64,000 nt of DNA from Chamaecrista fasciculata. Lineage: Eukaryota; Streptophyta; Magnoliopsida; Fabales; Fabaceae. Below, piece after piece: positions 35,824 to 47,764 of this stretch. Every line of letters starts with the position of its first letter. Positions within the stretch are counted from its first letter, which is position 1. The notes beneath the pieces were generated by a model. The model was not told the DNA's origin and did no database searches. It saw nothing but the letters and a program-made list of their open reading frames with translations. The stretch spans positions 364,881 to 428,880 of the forward strand of contig QANZ01028759.1 in the NCBI GenBank assembly GCA_003254925.1. Reading direction: 5' to 3'. Made by a program: the position numbers and the translations under genes.

Positions 35824-37300
35824 AGGCGCTTTCGTAGGAAATGAGAAGATACATATAATTTATACTATATTATATGTGTGAAGATGCTTCTGGTCGATCA
35901 AAATTAGACAATTAAAAATTAAAAAAATGTCCACTACTTTCTCTACATATCCACTACTACTTCCCTTACACACTAAGTATAACTTCACTCACTAACTTGC
36001 ATATATTTTTAATTATTAATATAAAAATATAAAAAAAAATCTATTTTTAATTTTTATATATGATTCTATAATTTTAATTATTTAAAACTTGAAATGCATA
36101 TTACATATGGGTATAATAAAATTGAGTGTGTTTGATTATTAAAAAATTAAAATTTTCATCAGACAATTTATAAAACGAACATGATTATTATAATCTAATT
36201 TGTATGCATTTTAACAAACAAATTGAGCTTAGAGTTGTTAAAATGAGTTAGATTGTATGAATTAATTCATCATCATTATAAAATAACTTATGGCTGAGTT
36301 AGAAAAGTTTTATTTAAGATTTTTTTTCAACCCGATTCTAATTAGGCCAAGCTCTATTTATTTATTATTTAAAAAAATACTTAAATAATTATAATTCAAG
36401 TTTCTTTAATAGAAGATGACAAATTATATAGTGAAAGATGATTGAATGATTAATAATATTGTGAAATGAAGCTTTAATTATTTATTATTATTCTCATGTT
36501 ATTTATTTTGTTACATATTTTTAATAATATTAAATAAATTATTTATGTTGTAACTTGTGATATTATCTTATAATTTTATTAAAAATAATAATAATTTAAT
36601 TTACATTATATTGTTGAAAAAGAAAAGTGAAAGGCTCAAAACTCAAAAGGCCATCTCCGATCCCTAACAGGACGGAGTTGGGTTAAAAAATTTTAATTTA
36701 TTTTTAAATAAGACTTTTTAAAATCTGAATTATTCTTAGCTAATTCTTAGCTAATTCTTAGCTAACCTATTTTGATAATTCGCTTCCAATTTGGATGTTA
36801 TTTATTCGCTTCCTATTTTGTAACCTATTTTGACTCATGAGTACAATCAGAACTTGACTTCAATGTTGATGGGTTGGATGCCAATATGAAATTTCCTTTT
36901 AGAAAAGTAAAATATTACAAATTTAATTAAAAATTTCATAAATTAAAAATAATTATATATAATAAAAAAGTAAGTGTACATTCATATATCACTATCTTAT
37001 ACAATAAAAATAAATTTCTAACAAAAAAATGGACCCCAAATCTTCCTAATGTGTTCAGGCCAAAAAAAAAAAATCTTCCTAATGTGTAACGTCACTATTA
37101 CTTTCACTCACACCGTTGAAAATACTATATTTTCAGATAACTCCTTTTTTGTGGGTCCAGATATTCAGATAATTCCCAAAGGCTGTGAAATAGTAATTTC
37201 CTTTTGGGAAACTTTATGTTGTTCCAATTTCACAAGGCCGCAAGCAATAACAGCTTGAGTCATCAAAAAGACAACAAGGTTCAAGCACAAAATGAAACAT
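35824..37300. other. AT-rich intergenic DNA, no gene
   Basis: The sequence is strongly AT-rich with runs of A and T and no open frame of note. The frame at 37049-37258 lacks any recognisable domain. From about 37270 similarity to the 3' flank of AS1 copy A begins, which marks the left border of the duplicated segment. Confidence 0.45.
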
Positions 37301-37750
37301 CTACCAATAAGTGATATTTAATCCTATCTTCATAAATAAGGCATTATATTCAAGTCTTATTAGAAATACTCTTGTAAAAAAAACAATCCTCTATTATAAA
37401 ATCTGCTAACTGGAATAAGAACTAGTCTTTATTAAACGGATGGGTCATACAAAAGAAAAAAAAAGTGAAACATCTGATAATCCAAGATGCCATCATACTC
37501 TTGAAGAGGACAAATTATTCAAGCAGATAGGAAATATAACTAATATAAGTTTGTATATTGATAAAGATGGATGCAAAACTATTAACTATGCCTCCTAAAT
37601 CAGCTGCTACTACCACAAATTCCTCAAAGTTGTATATAAATAGGTAGGACATTAGCAGAAATACAATCTCTGAGGAAATAGTCACATGATCAAAACACCA
37701 AGAAGCAAACACTGCATTAATTATATCCCCATGTGAATGAAGCTTTAATT

Positions 37751-38824
37751 TCATCTTCCATTTGCTTCAGGGAGCCTGGGTCTGCACCCTATCTGCTCAA
37801 GAAACTTACTAAACCTCGAGTGCTTTGCAGCCCATTGCTCAGCCAATTTCTGCTCCTTGGCTTCTGCATCTCTTCTCAGTCCAACTAGCTGCTCCCGGTA
37901 TTCCGCTTCGATTCTATCCAAAGCCGCCTTCTGTTCTTCCCGGAGAGTTTTAATCTTAGCCTCAATCTCTTCCATCTTCTCCCTCCTTCGACACGCTTTC
38001 TCGGACTCCAACTGCAACTCTACTCTCCTCAGTCTCCATGCTGCTTCCTTTTTATGCGATGACCATGCCCGGTGCCCTTCTTCCAATTCTTTGCAGCACT
38101 CAGCCAGCTCAGATACCACCATGTTATCACCAAAAGGTTGAATAGTTCCATGAGGTGTTGTTACATTCCCTATAACAAGAGGGGAATTCTCGGTCGCTCT
38201 CTCCGGTTGTAACCATTGAAATGGCGGCGGTGCAGCCACAGTTGAGGGAGAGAGACTTAGTGTCACAGAAGGGGATGGTGGCCTAATAGATGTATTGCTA
38301 CTAGAATTTGAAAGCCATGGAGGGAGCATAGCAGGTGTAGGGGCTGGTGGATCAGTGTGAATAAAGGGTCCATTGGAAGCAGCCATGAGATATGATGGAG
38401 AAGGGCGTTCTTTTACAAGCTTCTCAGCAAAAGTTTCGAGTATATGGTCGTATTTGGTGTCGTCAATTGGATCAACAGCCTTGTTCTCCTTTTTTTCTCT
38501 TTGCTGCTTCTCTTTGAACACCTCCCACCACTTGCCTAATCTCTTAGCAGTGCGACCTGGGACTTCTGCTGCTATTTTCTTCCATTTGTTGCCGTGTTTT
38601 GCTTGAAGGCAGATTACAAGATGCTGCTCTTCTTCAGTGAGAGATCCCTTCTTGATGCCGGGTTTGAGGTAGTTTTTCCACCTTTCTAAGCAGGATTTTG
38701 CATCCCGGTCAAGGGGTGTGTTCATACGCTGAGACACAAGATTCCATTCCCTAGGGCCATACTGCTTGACATAAGCTCTTAATAAAGCGTCCTCTTCAGC
38801 TCTCCAACGTTGCCTATCCTTCAT
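37751..38824 (-). CDS. AS1: AS1/PHANTASTICA MYB transcription factor, copy B
   Basis: This is a 357-residue paralogue of the gene at 25409-26485, in the same orientation about 12 kb away, with the same architecture: two MYB repeats, [14 protein letters not shown] signature, Pro/Ser-rich middle and C-terminal coiled coil. The roughly two dozen differences are mostly mild and fall in the linker and coiled coil. Two stand out: Arg to His at residue 68 and Arg to Cys at residue 72 in the first helix of the second MYB repeat (copy A and, as I recall, other AS1 proteins have [10 protein letters not shown]). The frame is open from start to stop with no break, so it is probably expressed protein rather than a pseudogene. 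Start MKDRQRW corresponds to the family start. Confidence 0.95.
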   Translation of the reverse strand: MKDRQRWRAEEDALLRAYVKQYGPREWNLVSQRMNTPLDRDAKSCLERWKNYLKPGIKKGSLTEEEQHLVICLQAKHGNKWKKIAAEVPGRTAKRLGKWWEVFKEKQQREKKENKAVDPIDDTKYDHILETFAEKLVKERPSPSYLMAASNGPFIHTDPPAPTPAMLPPWLSNSSSNTSIRPPSPSVTLSLSPSTVAAPPPFQWLQPERATENSPLVIGNVTTPHGTIQPFGDNMVVSELAECCKELEEGHRAWSSHKKEAAWRLRRVELQLESEKACRRREKMEEIEAKIKTLREEQKAALDRIEAEYREQLVGLRRDAEAKEQKLAEQWAAKHSRFSKFLEQIGCRPRLPEANGR

Positions 38825-38850
38825 TTCCAAGTACCAATCCCACTGTCCAT
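38821..38850 (-). promoter_or_regulatory. Upstream ORF overlapping the AS1 copy B start codon
   Basis: A 9-codon frame (MDSGIGTWK) ends in TGA overlapping the main ATG as ATGA, at exactly the same distance as in copy A. Two of nine residues differ between the copies while the length, the TWK ending and the overlap are kept. The leader also has an ATG pair near the acceptor whose frame runs into the main coding region. Confidence 0.6.
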
Positions 38851-38883
38851 TTCTTCAAACTTGAACTCCTCATCATAATGTAT

Positions 38884-41671
38884 CTAAAATATTAGCAAAT
38901 AGATTAAGACATCAAATTTGCTGGGAACTACAGCAAGAACAAACATATATCACTAAGTAATAACGAAAGGGGCCAAGAGCAAATTCTTAGCTCCCCAGTA
39001 TGTCCTAAATTTCCAACCACCTCGCCAACAGAAAAATCAATATAAGTAAAAAGGAAATAATTTGACAGGAATTAGTCAAAAATTACAAAATTAGCAAGAT
39101 AAATTCCAATAGTGTATATTTAAACGACAAAACTTATCAAAAAGCAGTGATATTTATGAAGGATTGAACCTATAAAAATACTAGATTTACTTCAAACTTA
39201 AATGTGAATAGAATCAGACAGTTCGAACTCAGTGAAGCTTAGAAGAGCAGAAATTCAACAAGCCAAAAAAACCTGCTAAAAGGAAAGGTAACACAGAAAG
39301 AGGTCCTTTCTGGTCCTTTAAAATAGTCTACAGGAATAGCAACTCAGCAATATAAACCAACTCATGAGTCTTGACATATCCAGCACATATTATAGTGCCA
39401 ACTATGTCAGGAACTTCTTGCTTGAATTGGAATATGCGCTATGAGGATTAAGGACTGAATATTGATAATCCAAAATAAGCAAAATAACCAAGAAAAGCAA
39501 AACGGCAGACAGTTCACAAAGGCTCAAAGAATGATAATTAATGGCCATTCAACCCTATCACCCTTATTGTAAATTAAATAATTGAAAAAAGAAACATGTA
39601 AATTGGTATAGTATATATAACCTCCTTCAATAACTCAAACTTATGATTTCGAGACTCACTTGGTCTTTGGCTTCATTCCTATCAATCTCCAGTCAATTTC
39701 TTTTTAATACTCTTTGATAAGAGATTAAATTTTTCTAACATTAAAAAAATTGTGGGTAGACGTAGAAATTTTGTAAAGATCGAAGAACATGTGATCTCCT
39801 TGGTCTCCTATCAAGAAACAGGATTTCCTAAGTAATAGACAATTATTTGGTCTCTCAGAATTTTTATTCATTAAACATTACAAATATCAAGCACAGAAGG
39901 GAAACAATATTAATATATTATATATGAAATAGTTTTTCTTCTAAATTTCCTCAGTTCTAATAATATATTAATATAAGAAAAGTAAAGTCTTATTGGCGTA
40001 GTAAAACTGAAGCTACAAAATGTTATATTGAAATCCAATTAATTATAACATCATTATAGAATCTGAGCATTCCACGTTACAACTTTTTTTTTTTTTTTTA
40101 TGCGCAGTAAAATTTGGAAACATATTCTGAGAAAACAACCATCCTTTGTTATCCCTGCATTGATCAAATTATTAAACAACACAACTTAGCACTGAAAAAA
40201 CATTAATACTCTACTGCAGAAAAGTGCTTTGAAACTTATAAACTTGATAACTAAAGTCAATATTATACATCCATCAAAGTGTATTACTTGAGCATGACAT
40301 ATCATAGTTTAAAGAGCAAAAGTGGCTTACGAATCAAAATACAAATGATTCAAGTGACATAAAACTAAGCTTTCTGACTTCACCAGAACAAATGATGAAT
40401 TTAATTTATATTCAGAGTTTTTCTTAGCTCTAACAAAGAACACTTATCACAAAAATTCCTGAATTATATCATGTATCAGTAAAATCTCATAAGCCCTGTA
40501 GAATTTCAAGATTCTTTGGATATCAGTCATTTGCGAGTAATGATGGTCTCCAGAGCCTCCCAATAACTATTACAACTTCTTTTGGCAATCTGATTTTAAG
40601 ATGTGTTTCACGGATAGTGTTAAATTCCAGTAATGGAAAATAATGAATACAAGAGTCAACACTACCACCAACTCACAATCTAACAACGAAAAGATTCGGA
40701 TTCACAAAACGTCGTAATCAGAGTTGCAACTAACAAGCAATCGCACGTAGATGATGTGAATAGCTCTAGGTTTTAAGTCACAGAAAAAAAAAATCAGAAA
40801 AGGTGCTCAAAATCACGAGCTGCTTTGGAATCAGGAAATCCATGAAACATTTTCAAATAATTTCAGAACAAAAGCACAAAACCCAAAATATATTCAAATA
40901 AAATAACCCGATGAAGCAAGCTAAGAGGCTTGCAGCTGAGAAATTTCATTTTCAACACGTACTAGTCAGGTATAACTAATAAGCTGGAGAGAGACTCCAT
41001 AGAACTTGCTCCATTAGTAAATTTACTAGGAAAAGTGCAACGAAGAACTAACCACAAAACCAAACAAAAAAATTCACCCTGAGCTGCAAGATTGAAAGAA
41101 TATAGCATCAGGCAAAGATTGCCCTAAAATCTTGAGAAGACGAAGAAGAACAGGGAGATATTTATTCCCACATTGTTCTCAAATGGCAAAGAATCTTGGC
41201 TCTTTACCACACAAAAAAGTCGAAACAAACCTCAAATGGCCAAAAACAGAAAAGATGAAGTAAGAATCGGAAACCCTTACTTACACTTGCTCTCTAACTA
41301 ATCAGCCAGCCACTGGAATCGTCTCCGACGCATCGATCTCCTTCCTACTCGATGAAACAGAGCGAGGTCTCACTTTGGTTATATTAAAGCAGCAGCAAAC
41401 GAAAATGAAATTGGAAAAACATAGAAGCCTCGACAAGTACTAGAGAGAGAAATATTCCGAGCTATGAAGTAAAGACAAAGCACTGAAAATGGACCATGGA
41501 GAGAGAAAATAGAGATTAGACTAGACTAGTGACTACACAATGGAAGAGAGAGAAAGAGATCTGACAGTGGCGAAAAAGAAGGGCACGCGAATTGGAAGGG
41601 AAAAAAGATTAAAAAGATAAACAAACAGAAAATTGAAAAATCACACAAAAACGAACGGTGTTTTTGCTTAC
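38884..41671 (-). other. Probable 5'UTR intron of AS1 copy B
   Basis: The donor GTAAGC at 41671 follows CATCGAC, and the acceptor ATATTTTAG ends at 38884, 59 bp before the start codon. Both correspond to copy A sites. The intron aligns with that of copy A over most of its length, with insertions and deletions, for example extra sequence around 39360-39500 and 40080-40140. No coding exon is seen. Confidence 0.6.
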
Positions 41672-41886
41672 GTCGATGGAGGAATTTGCTAGCGTCACTC
41701 ATCGATTTGAATTCTCCTTCTTCTTCTTTATCATCATCATCGATCATCTTCCTCCTCTTCTTCTTCGATTTATTACTGTGCGATTAATAATATTACACAA
41801 GAATGCATTGTTGGTTGCAGAGTGAAATAGAGAAAAACTTCGCATCGAAAACGAGAAGATTGTTGACAAGTTTCATAGAGAGAGAG

Positions 41887-41943
41887 AAAGCATTAATCTG
41901 GCAGAAATGTACGTTGGTTTCAGCGCCAAAAACGGAGATTTTT
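41887..41943 (-). promoter_or_regulatory. Conserved AS1 upstream block with E2F-type motif, copy B
   Basis: This is the partner of 30513-30569, identical in about 54 of 57 positions. It includes GCGCCAAA at 41923-41930 (TTTGGCGC on the gene's strand). It lies about 0.2 kb upstream of the 5'UTR donor, near a GA-rich tract, and so may overlap the core promoter or leader of this copy. No repeat separates it from the gene. Confidence 0.55.
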
Positions 41944-42184
41944 GTACGCACATAGAAACTGAATACAAAATTTGTGGGCCCACACACTCACTCCTGAGAG
42001 AGAGAAAGCTCGTCTCAGGAGGCTGTTTTCGTCTTTACGTTAGCTAGCTAGGCCCCTCCTTTACTTTGTGAATTGTGAAGAGAAAAAACGTGAACCTCTT
42101 TCATATTTCACTTCTCTGTGACAAAAAAAGTCTGTCAAATACCTGCAACAAATGGTTAGAACTTAGTACCTCACAGCTAATTTA

Positions 42185-43885
42185 AGACCTCTTTGGCGAT
42201 AGGGCATCCCAAACTCATCCCATTCTAATCCTAATCTCAACTTAAAATTAGATGAACAGTCTAGTTTGGGTGTTTGTCTGGCACATAATCTCATCTCATC
42301 CAAATCATCATCTCATCCAAATCATCATCCCATTTATCATACATTTACTAATCTACCCCTATTTATATACCTATATTTACCTACACTCTAATACAAATAT
42401 AAAAAAGATAATTAGACAAAATAGTAATTTTACATACCCTCANTATAAATCAGTAAACTCCCAAATTGGTCCCTGGATTATTGGGTCGCTGACAGATTGG
42501 TCCCTGATTTATAGAAATTGACAAATAGATTCCCGAATTTTACTAACGTTAGTCAAATTAGTCCCCGAAGCCGTTAACTGCTGACGTGGCACGTTAAGTG
42601 CCATGTCATCAGTTGGAAACTTGGAAAAAAAAAGCCAACTATGCGTGCCACATCAGCATTAATAATAAAAAAAATATTTCATTCAAAATTCAAATAGGTC
42701 CCTGAGTTATATTTTTTATCTCATTATTCTCAATTTCCCCTCTTTTTCATCATCTTCATTCATTTTAGTCCCAAATCCTCAAAATAAAATTGTAAAATGT
42801 CCCAAAACTCTCCGAAACATTCCAGTTTAGTCCTTAAAAGTATTAAAAACCCTAAACCATAAACCCCAAACCCTAAACCCTAAAATCCTAAACCCCAAAC
42901 CCTAAACCCTAAAATCCTAAAATTGTAAAGTGTCTCAAAATTCTTCTAAACATTTCAATTTAGTCCTTCAACTCTAAAACCTCAAACCCTAGAACCCCAA
43001 ACCCCAAACCCAAAACTAAAACCCCAAACCCTAAACCCTAAAATCTCAAACCCCAAACCCCAAATCCTAAAAACTTAAACCCTAAATTGTAAAACCCCAA
43101 ACCCAAACCCTAAAATTCCAAACCCCAAATCCTAAAACCTTAAACCCTAAACTCTACAACCCCAAACCTCAAACCCTAAAATCCCATACCCTAAACTCTA
43201 AAACCCTAAACCCCAAACCCCAAACCCTAAAATCCCAAACCCTGAACCTTGAACCCCAAACCCTAAAACCTAAAACCCCAAACCCCAAACTCTAAAACCC
43301 CAAACCCTAAAATCCCATACCCTAAATTCTTTGGTTTATTATCTATTCATTTAATTAGAGGACCAATTTGTCTAACATATTGAACTATTTTGATAAATTT
43401 GGGGACTGATTTGAATAATATTGTTGCTCGTCACAATTGTTGAACTTTAATGTATAGTCACAATTCTGATGGTTTGGGGTTTTAGAGTTTAGGGTTTGTG
43501 TTTGGGGTTTGAGGTTTTAGAGTTTGAGGGTTTAGGGTTTTAGAGTTTGGGGTTTGGGGTATGGGATTTTAGGATCTAGGTTTGGGGTTTTGGGTTTTAG
43601 GGTTTTGGGTNACCCAAACACCTATCATCTCATCTCAATCTCAATCTCAACATCATTATTTCATACCATTTCTACCCCTATACAAATTAAAAAAAATTAT
43701 AATCATATTTCAACCAACCACAATCATTACATACCCTTTTATATAATTTCACACCCTATTATACATCATTTTCTCTCAAACCATCCAAACACTTCATCTC
43801 ATCCTAATTTCAACATCATCTCATCTCATCTCATAGGTTGAGATTGGATTGAGATTGGATTGAACTTACAAGTTCCCAAACAGGC
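42185..43885. repeat. Tourist-like element remnants around a foreign block bounded by single N
   Basis: The outer ends resemble inverted repeats: a GACCTCTTTGG-like left end and AACAGGCCC at the right, next to TTAA on each side, as in PIF/Harbinger MITEs. Both flanks hold many CTCATC and TCTCAAC units and the same succession of phrases (CTACCCCTAT, then TACATACCCT) in the same direction. A block of 1167 bp lies between a single N at 42443 and one at 43611 and has a different make-up (GGTCCCTG phrases and telomere-like repeats). It is either a nested insertion or an assembly patch. Confidence 0.5.
42846..43610. repeat. Degenerate telomere-like (CCCTAAA) tract with inverted partner
   Basis: From about 42846 to 43325 the plus strand is a run of CCCTAAA mixed with variants CCCCAAA, CCCTAAAA and TCCTAAA. 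About 43471-43610 is the G-rich counterpart (TTTAGGG, TTTGGGG, TTTTAGAG). The two arms are separated by about 145 bp of ordinary sequence. CCCTAAA is the standard plant telomere repeat, but the units here are too mixed and too internal to be a chromosome end. The right arm stops exactly at the single N at 43611. Confidence 0.75.
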
Positions 43886-44059
43886 CCTTAATCTTCTTCT
43901 TTTTTTTAGTGTGGTCAAGGTTATAGATTTTCTATAATGTATTATATGTGTAATACTTAAAGAAAAAAGAATGGTTAAAAAGAGAAATTGTGAAAAGTGT
44001 GGGTTTTACTGACGATTTTTCTCTCTGATCGTTTTATTTCTTTCTCAGCAGTACATTAA

Positions 44060-44215
44060 TGGTACATTATGGAGAATTTTTCAAATTCAAGTGGTTAAGT
44101 GCTCCCTTTTGGGTTCTGAGGATGATTCGATAAATTATACTTTCTTTTCTTACAACTGTGCTAAGGTTGTGTGGTTTGAGCTTAACATCTCTATTAATTT
44201 AGAAATCGAAAGTTT
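44060..44215 (+). mobile_element. Decayed LINE zf-RVT fragment
   Basis: The plus strand reads WRIFQIQVVKCSLLGSE, then DSINYTFFSYNCAKVVWFEL, which lines up with the zf-RVT fragment at 35239-35823 (DSIDHIFLTC then ARAMWFRL). Conserved zinc-ligand positions are partly lost, so this copy is older or more damaged. No other LINE domain adjoins it. Confidence 0.5.
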
Positions 44216-45101
44216 CGTAACTTTCAACGGTGGCTTAAGTTTAGAGTTAAACGATAGAAAAGAAAGCCTATGGAGTATTACAAAATTTGGGTCACTATTC
44301 TAACTAGTTTAGATATTGATAAGAGAAGTTACGGACTCATGTTGTTGTGGGATTTTTTCTTTACTTGATTCTTTACTATTTTATTTTGCAAAGCAATAAT
44401 ATTTGTATGACCAATCAACAAGGTTCAAGAAAAAGTGTTGTAGATTATTCACAAAGTTTCTCTACTACTTAGTTTGAGGTACATTTTCTGGGGAACGGAT
44501 CCTTAGTAGTTTGGGGGTGTGAAGTACTGATGGAGTTCGGTTAATCTTATCCATTCATTTCATCAACGCTCATCATGCTGCCACGTGGCAGTTTAATCTT
44601 CTTTTCCTTGCGTCAAAGTTCAAAACACACCAAGATCTTTGCACCCAATTCACACACAGACACAGAGATGCTTACAGAATTTAGATTTCATCGAGGAATC
44701 AATTTTGGAGGAGTTCTAAATTTTGAGGGATGAGATGAAAACAATGGAGAGAATTTTCTTTTTTCATTCTTCATTATGTAAAAGGGAAACCTAAAACAAC
44801 AAAGCAAGGTGAGTTTCAAGTTTTCTCTTTTTCGTTGTCTTGTTCGTGTGGATGAAATGAGCTCAATGGTGGCTATTTTTATAATTACTAAATCTGATCA
44901 TATTTTTCTTCTTTTCAATTTAATTGTGACAAAATTAGAATTGCACATTATTCCTGACATGTTTTTTTCTTTCTAATTTGAGTTATCGACAAACGATATC
45001 AAATCAGACATGACATCAGACTAAAAAATGTGTAATTTGTTTTATGAAGTTGATCCTGTCTCTCTGATTGCAAGTCCGAATATAATAAAATTGGAGCTAA
45101 A

Positions 45102-45410
45102 TGTAAAAGATTGTAATCTTATTTGATTGAGATTTGGGAAATCTTGTATAATCATTTAGGTGACTTGTATTTGAGTTAGTTACCATATATTTTCGGGTAT
45201 AATTCTTGGTGGCTAAGGAATTAAGTATTTGGGTCTATTGGGCTTAAGTTAAGTAATCCTTGGGGATCTAGGGTTTGAGATGCCTATAAATATATTAGTA
45301 ATCCATGGGCTTAGGTTAATTTTTTGTGTTCATCTCTTCTTTTTATTCTGTGTTTCTCTTTACTTTGTTTAATCTCTCGACGGTTGTTGGGAGATCTTTA
45401 AATCCTAACA
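45102..45410 (+). mobile_element. 309-bp solo LTR with 5-bp target duplication
   Basis: The block begins TGTAAAAGATTG and ends ATCCTAACA, thus TG...CA, and is flanked by CTAAA on both sides (45097-45101 and 45411-45415). It contains CCTATAAATA, a good TATA box, followed by a pyrimidine-rich stretch, as expected for an LTR in plus orientation. No internal retroelement region is present. It inserted into a decayed repeat (about 44930-45490) related to the foldback element at 23470-24240. Size suits a copia or TRIM-type element; superfamily is not proven. Confidence 0.7.
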
Positions 45411-45848
45411 CTAAAGTTAAATGAATTACTCTTGACGAGTTAATTTGTTATCTAGTTGGAGTCATGGACAAACAAGATCAAATAATACTCTAAACATGAG
45501 TTTGGTCTCTTCTCTCAAAATTTTAGTTCGGTCCTTTTGCTTATATAAAATGCAGAATTTGCCTCCAAAATTGAAGTCTCCATGAAATCTGAACTTGTTT
45601 GTGAGTATCAGTGTGTGAATTGAGTGTAGAGATGGTGTGTTTAATTTGACGGAATGAAGGAAGGAAAAAAAAAAACTAGACAAGACACATGGCAACATGA
45701 GGAGCTTTGATGAAATAAATGGACCAGATTATAATTCACAGTTACAAACTAGGATCCGTTCCCCATTTCCTGCATATCCTATTTCAAATTTTTTACTTTA
45801 TTACTTTGTGTTAAGATTCTTCTCATTCATAATGGGTTGTGTTATTCT

Positions 45849-47764
45849 TGATGGAGATTATGCCCTAGGGCCAATCACCTCATAGATATGTTGTGAACAT
45901 ATCAATTAATTTATAGAGATAAATTAATGGTTATCACATTATTAGCATGTTTACTGTGATAACAGTCCGTGATTAATTATAAGATAATTAATCTAAAGCT
46001 GTCCCAGGTCGATCATTTGAGTGGGAACTTGAATTGAACTAAGACCAACATGACCTCGGTGCATAGGGATGCATGCACTAGATGCTGTCACGAGAGTCAT
46101 GGTGCAATTACGTAAGGAGTTACGAGTTGCTGGACTGACCCGGAGAATCCTACATGGTTTAAGTCATTAGCTAGTTTCTCCTGGTACACCTGTCACGATG
46201 CCCTCAAGACCTGAGGTCTTCATCATTCCGGCGTTGTAGTTGTCAGACTTTGGCTTAGTCTAACGTTGCCCGTAGCAGGGTAGCCATAAGGGCTAAGTAC
46301 GGGTNNNNNNNNNNNNNNNNNNNNNNNNNNNNNNNNNNNNNNNNNNNNNNNNNNNNNNNNNNNNNNNNNNNNNNNNNNNNNNNNNNNNNNNNNNNNNNNN
46401 NNNNNNNNNNNNNNNNNNNNNNNNNNNNNNNNNNNNNNNNNNNNNNNNNNNNNNNNNNNNNNNNNNNNNNNNNNNNNNNNNNNNNNNNNNNNNNNNNNNN
46501 NNNNNNNNNNNNNNNNNNNNNNNNNNNNNNNNNNNNNNNNNNNNNNNNNNNNNNNNNNNNNNNNNNNNNNNNNNNNNNNNNNNNNNNNNNNNNNNNNNNN
46601 NNNNNNNNNNNNNNNNNNNNNNNNNNNNNNNNNNNNNNNNNNNNNNNNNNNNNNNNNNNNNNNNNNNNNNNNNNNNNNNNNNNNNNNNNNNNNNNNNNNN
46701 NNNNNNNNNNNNNNNNNNNNNNNNNNNNNNNNNNNNNNNNNNNNNNNNNNNNNNNNNNNNNNNNNNNNNNNNNNNNNNNNNNNNNNNNNNNNNNNNNNNN
46801 NNNNNNNNNNNNNNNNNNNNNNNNNNNNNNNNNNNNNNNNNNNNNNNNNNNNNNNNNNNNNNNNNNNNNNAGATATTAGGGTAATATCTTAAATCAATAT
46901 TGTTGGAAAATAACAAATTAGTTATAACTACCTAATTGTTAGGTTTGTTATTTTAGTTTATTAATTTCCAACAAATCCAAAGGGGACTTGGCGCATGGGG
47001 AGTGTATCTTTTGGGAAGATTTGATCTTCCAAATTGATTTTCCAAGATTGCATTTGGATCCAAATTATAATATTAAGGTAATATTATAATTAGGAATTCA
47101 AGTCCTAAAATCATGATATTAATGTAATCTCATGATTTAATAATTTGATAATTGTTTAATTTTGGGAAACCCTAATTATAATTATCAAAGCCTAAACCCT
47201 ATATATATGAGAAGGCCTAAAGTCGACTAAATATAATGACTCTCATACCTTGGGATTTTCGACTTAGCCAACAAAAGTTCACAAGTCCAAAAGTGTTTTG
47301 AGTCTTGGTGAAAGTTTGTGAGAGAAAACACAACCCTAGTCTTTCTAGAGAGAGAAAGTGGCGCAAACCCTAGAATTGTTTTAGGTTTTGTGAGTTGAGT
47401 TGTGTGTGAGATCAAGAACACCATTCTTGATCTAAGGCGCCATCTATCTTGGAGTTTGAGAAGCGTTCTTGAATCCAAGAACACCGTAGATAAGGCTCCC
47501 GGTTTGCTTGGAGAAGTAAACGTGGCTAGCACCTAGGCATCTACCAAACTGTTCGTGTGGATCACCGGTGGAGGGAGCACACTCGGAGTGGACTCCTCAA
47601 ATTCGTAAACACAAAGAACAGCCATCGACTTGGGTAAATTCTTGACCTTACACCGATACAGATTCATATAGCGGATCTATTGGGAAAGAAATCGCTATGT
47701 ATGGTTTAAATTTTTGTTTTACACACGCTTCCGTTGCTTTTACATCCGTGGCGATTTCCCAGCA
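45849..47764 (+). mobile_element. Solo LTR, ~2.05 kb family, copy 3, with assembly gap
   Basis: It starts TGATGGAGATTATGCCC and ends TTTCCCAGCA, flanked by ATTCT on both sides (45844-45848 and 47765-47769). It aligns with 49200-51310 in the same direction and with 582-2628 in reverse. A TATATATA box lies near 47201. A run of 566 N (46305-46870) replaces part of it. Each of the three family copies has its own distinct 5-bp duplication, so copies 3 and 2 are independent solo LTRs and not the two ends of one element. It is a non-coding fossil; frames inside it are not genes. Confidence 0.82.
46305..46870. other. Assembly gap of 566 N
   Basis: The gap lies wholly within solo LTR copy 3. The matching interval is 804 bp in the copy at 49657-50460 and 785 bp in the copy at 1392-2176, so the true missing length is more likely about 0.8 kb. 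Confidence 0.95.

Noticed and set aside
42846-43325. True telomere or chromosome end
   Set aside because: Units are too heterogeneous, the array is short, and unique sequence with genes continues on both sides.
46293-46916. 207-codon minus frame
   Set aside because: It is almost entirely the N gap.
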